Position numbers and translations under genes: made by a program. This document shows, piece by piece, positions 39,601-51,600 of a stretch of 64,000 nt of DNA (the first letter of the stretch is position 1; the number at the start of each line of letters is the position of its first letter). Source of the stretch: Metopolophium dirhodum (lineage: Eukaryota > Arthropoda > Insecta > Hemiptera > Aphididae). The notes below the pieces were generated by a model, which saw only the letters and a list, made by a program, of their open reading frames with translations, was not told where the DNA came from and made no database searches. The DNA lies in assembly GCF_019925205.1 (NCBI RefSeq), contig NC_083566.1, forward strand, positions 27,280,001 through 27,344,000, read 5' to 3'.

Positions 39601-42600
39601 TGAGAGAGCGTCCGTACACAATCACAGCACACGCACACATATTATATTATATATAAACGTATATATCATCGGACGAAAGCACATAATAATAATAATAATA
39701 ATAATAATGCCCACTGTCCAGTATAATAGAATAAATATATATAATATATCAACGACACGCGCAGATTCGACACGATGACTATATGTACTGCACACGTCTA
39801 TACCTACACATCCTCCCTGCAACAATATTATATAATGTGCACTATCCATCTCTGCTCTTTCCGTCCACACACACACACATATATATATATATATCCGCCG
39901 TTCGCGATGACCGTGCACGAAAGCCGGATAGGTACCTACCTTATATTATTATTATTATACAGTAAGTTTCTATCTATATAGGGCGATATTTTGATTTATG
40001 ACCCGGGCGCCAGTCGGCCACCTCATATTATTTACGCGCGATTATACTACTACACATGGCGAGATATTATAATATAAAAGTATAGGCAAAAATATAACCA
40101 CGCCGCTCTACAGAAAAAAAAAAAACAGAGATATGATATATTATCAAATAAATGTGTGTGACTTACGAGCGTTAAGAAGGAGCAGCATCTGCAGATTGTA
40201 TACGCGAGAGTGTCGACGACATGGTGTATGTATACCTACTATATACTCGTTTTAACTTATAATTTCGTTTATTTAAATGTAATTTTAACCAATATATTAT
40301 GTCAGTGTATACGCAGACAATGAACGATACAAGCTGTAAATATGAAATAGCATAATATGCCCAAATAAAAAAGTTTAGGTACCTAAATAATAACGGCAGC
40401 CACACACGCACACACCACATACAAAAAAACTTCAACAACTATACTGCATCCGTTCCACTATACATATTATGCGTGCGTGATATAACCGCAGCAAATAGCC
40501 GGCCGAGCGTAACGCGATTTGTCCGAGAATAATGATAAGCGCATCCTACCCGACAATACGGCCGGGCGCCCGTGAAGAGCACACCAAAAACTTCCACAAA
40601 GCACACGCGAGCGCCGGTTATATACGAGTTTATATTTACGCCAACACACACACACACACACACAGAGGTAGATACGCGCGCGTATACAATATATATAGCC
40701 CAGTTAAGAAACTGAACGTATATATGGGGCCGTTTGAACGAGTTGCAGCAGCAAACTTGATAAAGTGATTTATAAAAGCGAGCTTGTTTCACCCGCAGCT
40801 GCAGCAGCAATGGTGTAGTAATCGTGTGTGCGTGTGTGTAGTGTTATTTTAACGCGATCTCGTATACGTTTTAAACCATATATATATATATATATAATAT
40901 ATGGACAGTAATATACATTATATATTATTATAATATTATACGCGCAAATGTGTGTTGGCTGACTATACTCTCCTTCCCGGTCCTCGTCCGGACCTGCAGA
41001 CATGTATGTGTATATCTCCCTACCTCGGTTCTCCTGCTTTCCTCGCCACTTGCAGTATTCCACCATCGTGCTGCAGCCACGCCGCACACGGTTTGCTCCC
41101 ACTCGTACAGCCGTATACAACAGTGGTTATTAGGGCTAGTGATGATACGCGCACATATAGAGTGGCGGTGTGATGCGGATGTCGATCGTGGTGGAAAACC
41201 AGACGTTCACGCACCGTTTTATTATGATGTAATAAAACGGATAATATTAGCGTGCAAAACGTTGTCGGAGCGACTGCTGCTGCCTGCTACACTACTGCAG
41301 CTGATCGAAACAACACCCGAAGCTAAATTGCGACTAGCAGGACCACTTGAAGTTGTGTTTTGTACAAATGATTGTGCGTGAGTGTGTGTGTGTGTGTGTG
41401 TAAACGGACAACGAATATTTGGACGGAGACCAACTATATATCGTGTACGATACGCACTACACTATTGTCTGTTGCATAGGGGAGGACCGCGAAATGACAT
41501 GGAATTATGTCAGGGTGGATAAAGAGAGTGACACGAGGACCGCACAGAGGATACGCACAAACAAGGTGGAATTCTCTCGCGATCCGCGAGTACCTAAATA
41601 ATATTGTAATGCGTGTGTTTGTGTGCGTGTGTGTGGGTGTGTGTGCAGTATATCATGTGAATTTTAAACGGAATTTTATGATGAGTCACAGACCACAGTG
41701 TAAATAGAACGACAACGCAGCGACGTTTTATTTATTATTACATTATCATACCTATCTGCAGTATATGTGACACGCATAACTAATTGGTCGCGACGATGAA
41801 TCGAAACACACATCACCTATATATACATCATAATATTCATATACGGTATATTCCAACGGTTTTCGCCAAACGCGAGTCTATTGTTTTAATTTACGAAACG
41901 TTTAACACACGCCGCGCCACGCTGTATATCCGAGTGTTCAGTGTTCATCTTTCATTAGCGGTATTGGTTAATATTATAATTATCGCAATACATAAACATA
42001 ATGTATGCCTATTAATAAACAATAACTATACAACAGGTGTATATGATACGCGGTTGGCGGAGACGACAACGAAATTTCAAAGTCATCTCGGCGAGTCGTA
42101 TTTCAGTACCGAGTATAATATTACATAAAGTGTTGGGTAGGTACGGCGTATTTTGTCTGTCTGTGTAATAACGTCGGTTTACGATTCAATGAAAACAGAC
42201 TGAACGAGACGACTGCGACGTATACCCAACGAGATTTTATAGTTCTTCGTAATGTATACACACACATAGGAGTTTGTGTTTCCCTTTAGATACGCGCGTA
42301 AGTGCATCTAATATGTAGAAAAGTCAAGTTGAACATACATATAAACAAAACAGATATATTTTATTTTGTGCGCGGTATAACTAATGTCTGAATAATGTAC
42401 ACTGTCAATTGAATAATCGTGTTATATATATATATATGTTTTCAATAAGATTGTTACATGTGTAACGAACCATATACCACCCGACTGCAACTGCAGGAAA
42501 GAGGTTTACCCTGCGAGTTTAATAGTAGGTATATGTTATGTACCGAGTGTTTAATAATAATAAAACCAACTATTCGAAACACCTGTAAACAATCTAATTT

Positions 42601-45600
42601 ATATGCAGATAAGATTCTTTGTGTTGCAGTTTTATTGTTTTCACATTTATTGGCCTGCGATTTTAAAGCACGTACTCCGAAAATGCGGGGTATAAAATAT
42701 ATATACCACCATGATAATAGATACGTGACATACGATCCAAATTTTGGATATTTGTATAATATATATTATGTAGTATAAACAATTTAAAGTGTTGCAACAT
42801 ATTTGGGTCAACCAAAAGTTATAACTTATTATAAGGTACACGAATCACAGAATAATACTACAGTATATTTTGATATTTAAAACGCGTAGAGTAATAATAT
42901 TATAGTTTTCTCCTATATTATATAATTTTTAATCACAAAACGGAGTAGATTAAATTCCAAGAAGAGACGTGAATAAAATTAAAACTTTCCGAAGTACATA
43001 ATAATTAAAAACCCGGTTCTTAGAATTTAATAGTTGTTGATGTTTTATATTATAAATTATAAGGACGTTCTATTGATGTTTTATTCTAGTTCCTAGGTTG
43101 TATACTTGGAAAGCACGGTACAGCGCGTCTATATAATGCTATATTTGCTTATATATATAACGATAAATTAGCTATTTTATATTATTATTGCATAAAAACG
43201 GCAAAGGTTACCTTAATATACAATGCTTATACATATTATTACAAAATAAAAATATCTCAACGTAATATTGTATAATGACGTCATGGGCACAGATAAATCA
43301 GTCGTTCAAGACGTTATATTATGCCAATATCGTCGTTTGACGTGGCGCCCATATTATTAAACAATACAGTATACACATATATAGTTTGGCGATAATTCTA
43401 TATTTTTTTTCCTTTCTCCCGGTTTGACATAGTTCAACCACCCCCGCTGCGGCATCGGGGGTCGCAACGACTTCTTATCGCGCCCCAGTTACGCCGGGTA
43501 TAGTCACCCCGACTAATGTGGGTGTGTGTTTGAGTGGCTGGACCTACCTTCCATAATCCTATAAGGCGATATATATATATATAAACACGACACTCGATAA
43601 CGGTCGTCGGGACAGTTAAAGGGCGCATTCGCAAAAACACAAGTGATTTGTCGGCATTACAGCCCAAACAGTCATTGCGGTGCATTGGACACATATATTA
43701 TGTATTGCCGCAATCCGTTTGTATTCTCAGTGTGTGTGCGACAATCGATATGCGATGTATGTATAAGTTATGTTACGACGGTGGAATTTAATCACGGCGA
43801 AACAAATCGCACCACATTAAATTAATATAATATATTTGTACGAATCAACCGGACGATACACGGTGACGGACGACGCCAAAGTCTCCCGACCGCCTGCAAC
43901 TCTATATAGTTTAGTTACACCATCATAATATTATATATTATTATTATTATATTGTATGGCGTGCGCCAAAAGCCGTAAGTTTGCCGACACAGTGGCCACG
44001 CTGCAACACTTTACGACGGTTAAAAAGTTTCTAATTGCCCCATAGTACGCGACCATACTTTCGGTCGATAAACACCGCGCCCGACCGAACGCGAAGCGCG
44101 TATAATATAATATATATATATTATATTGTATTAGTATTACCATATTATACTATCATCATTAAATCGTTATATTATACGCTATTTTGTTTGCGACGAGGTT
44201 ATCAGTCGGTGGTGGTGGTAGTGGTGCTGGTGGTGGCGGTGGTAACTGCGGCGGCTGCCGGCAGACGGGGGATGCGATATGATGACCTAGATTTCAAGGA
44301 AAGAGCGGCGTGAGTGTCGCGGGCGGGAGGTTTAAGGGTTTTTTTTTATAATATATACGAATAAAACACAGTATACCGAACATGCATCCATCTATATATA
44401 CACATTACACACACACAAACTACGCAGCCGTCTGTCGGCGGTGTCGGATTCCCTGCAGCAGTGGCGTGTTCGTCGACTTGGTCGGTCTATAGGGCGGAGA
44501 GTCGAGTCTGCTGACGTTCGAGGCCGCACATTATTCGTCGGATCTCTGTTTGCGATAAGTATATAGGTACTTGATAGTTGATAGTATATGATTGAATTCA
44601 GCATATATCGTACTGCAGAAGTTCGAACACAATAGCTGTATACCAGTATATTATACGACTGGTGAAAATTCCTATGCAGATGAAGAAGTGCCGTGAGAAT
44701 AAATACCTAATATATTATTATATGTGTTTATACATTAATATGATAATTTTTTTAAATACAAATTTCAACGCAAGAACCCGCGAGCTTCAAAATATATTCA
44801 ATTTTATAACATCTTGTGCCGTCGGTTTTTCGCGGTTCATTTTATATAAAATATCCGAGTTTGATAAAACAATATACGACGGATGATTGCCAGTTTGAAT
44901 AAAAAAAAAAAACAATAACGAGACGAGACGAGTTCATTCGATGGATATCAGGTCCGATCAAAACGTTTGACACAATACTGACTGCGTCACACTAATGTAC
45001 CTACATAAAATATGACTAGAAGCAGCAGCGACGTATACGCTGTACATCGGAGGTCCATTAGTGGGCAATCTCAACTGTCACGTCAGCTCGCAGTAACATT
45101 AATTTACAGTATATAGGTAGTAGTCGCACAGCAGTGTCGGTAAAAATCCTTTTTTAGCGGGAAATCTGTCGACAAGTTGCTGCAGGGATTACGTCGACGT
45201 GGTAGTAATTTGGCGTGCATACATTTTAAATGGAGGTCTTTCGCCCGATGGCTGCAGTTTACGGTGTTAGAAATAAATAATTAAGAGGATGTCAGCGCAC
45301 TGTCTGTTTCTCTCTCTGACCAACGCGCAACATAGACAAAACGCATTTGCGCAGAATCGTTTTTTCTATGTTTTTAAGTGATTTTAGAGTAAAATCACCC
45401 ATTACAAAAAAAGATAGAGAATAATATTTTAGAGGGAATGAATGACATATCGGTTTTATATTTTATTGTTATTTGACTTTGTATTCGACTTTCAAAATAA
45501 ACAAAAAAATGTTGTAAATTTAAATCGTTTTGAAACAATATTTAGAGAAATCGATATGTCATTCCCTCAAAAATATTATTCTCTATCTTTTTTGTAATGA

Positions 45601-48600
45601 GTGATTTTACTCTAAGGTTACTTATGAAACGTAGAAAAAACGATTCTGCGGAAATGCATTTTGTCTATGTTGTGCGTGGCCTAGAGAGAGAAAACAAATT
45701 GTGCGATGACTTCCTCTTAATTAAATCTGCGAACATTCTTTATTCGTTCATGGGTCGTAGCCACATCATACCGAAAAGGGATACCTAAAGCCCCACGAAT
45801 ATATACCCCATCAGTCACACTTGTACACTCAAGAGTCAAACTGATATTGCGAAACCACTTTGGAAACCAGGAAATTAAAAAACAATGCATTTTTTAATAG
45901 TCACCTTGTGCAAACGAAGCCTGAGAATTTCACGTTCGTAATTATCTCTTTGGCAAACAGTATAGTTGTGTGACAGCAACACTTGTTGAAAATATATGAG
46001 ATTCAAATATTCAATGGAATAGCAGGTACGTTAATAATTAATATGCATGAGAGAGTACCAAACAAACGCTAGAATTATACTTACAGTTTTAATTTTTTTT
46101 ACATAATATTAATACCTAAACTCAGAGTATTGGGGTTTGTTCGGAGCGGCTCTATAAATGCAAGACACATTTACCTTTTACCTGTTCAAAGCAAGTACCG
46201 CCGGACGAGTATAAATAGAAGAATTTCAACTAAAAGCTTTTTTCTATTTGAATCTGCCGATGAATAATCATTAACTGACCATTTCATTTAAAAATGTTTA
46301 AAGATACGAGGGAATGACAGTATAAATACTTTAGGGATGTAATCGAGACAATGGATTCAAAAATAATTGAGATTTTAACTCAAACAAATAGTAAACTCTA
46401 CACAATAGGTGCCATGATCACATTCCGATTAAAAAAACCATTGAAAATTTACGACGCCTTATAGATATATCCAATATAACAACCGATAAGAAAACAATCA
46501 ATAATGTCCGTCACGGACATGTGCTGCGTAGAATCCAATAATTTTATTTTAATTAAATTAAAGAAGATTCGCTGTCCGGCTTTTTGTTTAAAATTACTAT
46601 CGAACACGAGTGGAATAGTAAAAAAACACCGATCTCCTCGCAATTCGACACAAAATAAAAGATCAACCAAAAGCAATATGCTCTCTTATTCGTGTTCTAT
46701 ACATAATGATAAAAAAAATATAAGTCTTCAAAAGCAATACGATGCTCACTCTCGTTTTTTTTTTTTGTTTTGCTTTAATCAAAATACAATTATTATATTA
46801 TATTATTATGTACTCGTATATACCTGATAATAATGTAATTGGAATGTTATGGCTTATAATACATTAACACACATAATATAGGTACTGCCCGTACATACGA
46901 CAGTATTATTATTATGTTGGTATAATGTATAGGCATAGGCGTACATAAGCGAGTGTTGACCACAATGGGCAAATTAATTTCTCGGGGAGGGTCAACGGGG
47001 TTATTCGCAATGCATTCTGTGCGAATAATAATAACATACGCGATCGCACGCACGCAAATCATACTTACCGTACCCACGGTACAGCGTGTCGGGTATATTA
47101 TATAGGTAAACACACACACACACACACACAAATATATAGTAAAATAATATACCATATCGTGGCGTAGGTACACCGGTCCGGATCGTTTTGCATTCGTGTG
47201 TCTTATGGCAAAGCGCACACGGTTGTGTGCATAAAAATATAATGTGTATAACAATATAACGGGAACGAGATACCGGGACGGTCGAGCAATATTGCCCATC
47301 GAGCGGGGCGGGGCGGGGGGGGGGGGGTAATATTCTGCCCCGCGGGGCAACGGCGCGGGAATACAACTTTCATCACGAGTCGTCGTATTCGTGCGTATAT
47401 ACTGCACCGGTAGAATATAATAAGTAATAATATGACGATTACGCGAGGGGAGACAAAAAAAATAATACATAGTATAGGCAACGTATACATCACATTCGAT
47501 TTCGTGTTTACGCTGCACGGTAGGCAAAGTCGGTAATTTTTACGAACGATATTATTAACGTTATAACTCATAATAAGCTTATAACATAATAATAATAATA
47601 ATAATATAATATGTACAAAGATTATATAATAAGGACGCCTAGTATTACACGAATGCGCGTGATAAGACGAAATAGTTGTTAAATAATAAGTTAGGAGAAA
47701 AAGGTATAGGTAGGTACCGCGAGTCATAAGTAGGTTTATATTATATTATATTATAACAGTACAAAATTTAATGCATGACAACTTATGATCCTAAGTACCT
47801 ATACCTATCCTAAACTACATATTATTATATCTCATTATTAGTATTACTATAGTCATAAATATAATTATTAATATTATTGTGTCCGTATTTTGTATGTATA
47901 TTCGGTTATTAGTTTAACTATAATAACTTTTGATTAGCAGCTAGGTAATAAAAAATAACTACAGGATACAACTGCATAGTATGCGAGAACATATCGAATT
48001 TGTTAGCCGATATTATTATACGCGCGAAGCGTGAATTCGGTAAGAGTTATTTGTACAATTGATCAGGAAAGCAAAAGTAATTTAAACTGTAATAACATTT
48101 CGGTTGAATTCGGAGGTGTGCAAGAAATACGTCTGACATAATGTGCACGGTAAGGCCACTGTTGTGGAAATGTTGATTCCGCGGTTGTATGATTGAAATT
48201 CGGTGTTCGTATTAACTGTTTTAAGGGATTTGCGCTGACGCGAATACTTTTATACACGTTAAACATATGTATCATATTCCTTTTTCGCATAATGTTTGAA
48301 CTACAAGAAAAAGAAATGACGGTTAGAAAACTTAAATTATAAAATGTAACAAATACAATATTGAGATTGTGTGTATTTACTGCATATAAATTATACTACA
48401 CAATGAAAAATAATATGTACAATATTATTGTGTTGTTAAAAAAATCCGAACCATGATCAGATCTACAATGAAGTTATTTAAATGCTCAAAATAAAAACGA
48501 ACGTCGAATAAAAACGTTTAATTCTGTTTATTTATTTTTTTATTTTTCGTAACAATGACAATGACAGCAGTCTATAGTGACTCTGTATCCTGACAGATAT

Positions 48601-51600
48601 TTAAATCGACTTTCTGCTAAAATGCATTAACTCTCGAGGGATACGTAGAAAATATATATACACAGTATACAATTATTATTCTTTATACTATATTGTCCAC
48701 GAACGCAGCAGAGATCATCTTTGTATAGTATTGGTCGTCAAATGTATCCATCGGATTTCATTTGCATTCAATAATGTACCAAAGGAATGAAATGACGGGG
48801 ATACCCTCGGGGATACCTATAGTTTTAAATTGCAATACAATGTACTACGTATTGTATTTGAAACGATTGACCATTTTCGTCGAATGAAAAGCTCACCGGC
48901 GACGAATTAAACAGAATACAGAAAATAAATACATATATTCAATATTAATAAAGTATTATATACAATTATTGTACGAAGCAAAAACACACACACACATATA
49001 TATATATATCACGCGGTATATTAATACTAAAAGTATAAGCAGACGCTGCGGAGTGAGGCCGGTGCAAGTTTTGGGTACGACGTAATCCACACGGGTGGCG
49101 GCAATAGCTGCAGAAGAATGACAATCGCGTGTATATAACGATAAAGCAAATGAAAGCCTGTAGAAATTAATGGCGCCGGGGGAAAAGCTTTTCGGCAGAT
49201 GAGCATTATAGATTGAGTATCGATTTGCAAGCTCACAAAGATAATAAATGTCTATATAGATATAAATGTTCACATATAAATGTCTATAATTTGTAGAAAA
49301 TCGCCCATTGCTGCTGCAGCAATCATAATGTATAGGTACTATTATTATACGTATTGTTGTGCACAAAATACCTGTTTACCACACATAATATATTTGTTGT
49401 GTTTTCGCATCGTGTGTGTAGGCAGGCGTCCGCGTGGTCGTAATTTATAAGCAACGAATCGATATTTTATTATTTTTTTCGTCGTAATTCTATAAAATAT
49501 GGTAATTTTACAATGGTTTTCCGGAAGAACGACTGCCGGAATGTAGAAACCAAACGGAAAAAAACGTAACAATACGTCAACCGCTGACACAGATGAAACC
49601 CCCGCAAACAAATAATTATAATATAATATGAAAAGTGTACGACATTACAACCGCCATACACCGGCTATGAACTAGATGTAATACGCCACATGCCCGCGGA
49701 GAATAGAGCTTTAACTGTATTTCGCGTCACGACCATCAATCGTCTCTAAAACCATTCTTTCGTCAAAGCCTCTTTATACATTTTATAAAAAACTGCAAGG
49801 CCAACTCGGCGGTTGATAAACTGTGCGCACTTATGGGGAGAAAAATAATATACTGTGCTTTAAAACAATGAGTATATTATCGTGTGTTGTTCCGCGACAC
49901 TACGTTTTGACATTTTTCCGTTCCTCGATACTATATTACATAGACATACTCGTATAGTAAAATGTTGATCGCAAAAAAAAAAATAAATAAACACTTGAGT
50001 GTATTGTAAATATTGTACTGACAGAATATAAGATGATTTTAACAAAAATGAGATATTATATTATATATTTATATCAAATATTTCATCAGTGTGACATCAT
50101 ATTCTATTGATTTTGGAATTCCCAAATGTGTCCGAGATGAAAAAAGTAAAAAAACTTTTCCGATATTATATTAGATAGGTACCTACACTTGGGTAAATGT
50201 TTCAAAAAACGTATGCAATACAATTTTGTACTATATATGTGTTCAGCTTGAGTACTCGACGTCGGGGATTATGAATACAAGGAATACACACTAGATTGTT
50301 GAGTATGCGATGGAAAAATCACTGGGTTTTGATTTATTTCCTGTATGTACATAAATAATATGAATTTAATTCTTGAATCGGTTGCAGTATTATTTATTGG
50401 TTTATTATGTATTATTTTATCAATAATAATATAAACACAAGATATTACATAATTATTAATCCCAACCTTATAATCTATAATATTAATATGTGCGTCGTAC
50501 ACTATAAAAATAGCACACGTATAATATACTTGTTTTTGATAACATTTTTCCATGGAAGGCAGCTTTACAATGTTTACTTTTTATAATATATACAATAGGT
50601 AGGTACATCTATTATTTTCAGAAAAAAAATGTATTTACATATTTTGTAATACATAGGTCCTATGGGTAAACAGTATTCTTCTTAAGTTTCCACGAACAAT
50701 AAAAAGTCTCGAGTTTCTTTAGAGTACCTTGGCATTAAACAAACAATTAAGACAATCCCCGACGAACATATGAGAATAATGTATACAATAAGCAGTGATA
50801 TACCACTCAAGTTAGGTCTTCATTACGAAGAAAAAATGTGGAGTTAACTATAGAAAGTATTTTAATTTTTAATCTTTTTTTCCATCATCTAAGAATTTAA
50901 TAATTATTCTGAGGATAACAATTCTATTATATAAAACACTATAGGGTAATTGATAATACAATTAACAAGTTGTTATGATAATGAATTGTACATAACTTTA
51001 AAATGTTCATTATGTTTGAAATTCACATATATTGTTACATCAATACCTTTATCTCGAGAACAATCTTGATGAACGAAATATTCAATTTCTTATAATTTAT
51101 TGACCTACACACTTGCAGTTCAAGATCCTGACCTAGCTTATTCAGCTAAGTTATGTTTAATTATTTTATAGTTAATAACTGGTTACAAGTTTATGACAAA
51201 TAAGGTGACATTATCATTTCCACAGGATGTAAAATAGAATTTATAAAAATCTATGAATATGAAAAAAAAAATTAAATCAAATATTGTTCGATACGTGTTA
51301 CTGCGTTATCGAATAATCAATGCCGTAATGGTGTAATACGGTGTACAAAAAGAATTCAGCCGTATAGTCAATTTTCCTTCAAATATGTCTGTACATTAAA
51401 TTATGCACATTTGTGCGTAGGACGTGGGTTTAACGAATTAAATCTCATGTACAACGTGCGAGGAAGGATATGGTGTGTATGTGTGTGTAAATTATATATA
51501 TATTATCCGGAAATTCTATAATACGTCGTAAACATGTTTGTTCCAAAAACAACTACTGCTATCGGACGACGTCGCGCCGGTGGCGGTGGACCACGAAAAT

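Noticed and set aside
43554..43694. Acceptor-like TTATAG with 11-nt microexon GATTATGGAAG before GTAGGT
   Set aside because: An 11-nt exon between DIP2 exons 1 and 2 would break the frame, so it is not a DIP2 internal microexon.
46847..47727. Overlapping minus-strand frames up to 226 residues
   Set aside because: They overlap in several frames over CA, TATA and poly-G repeats; Tyr/Ile/Val/Pro-rich text with no domain.
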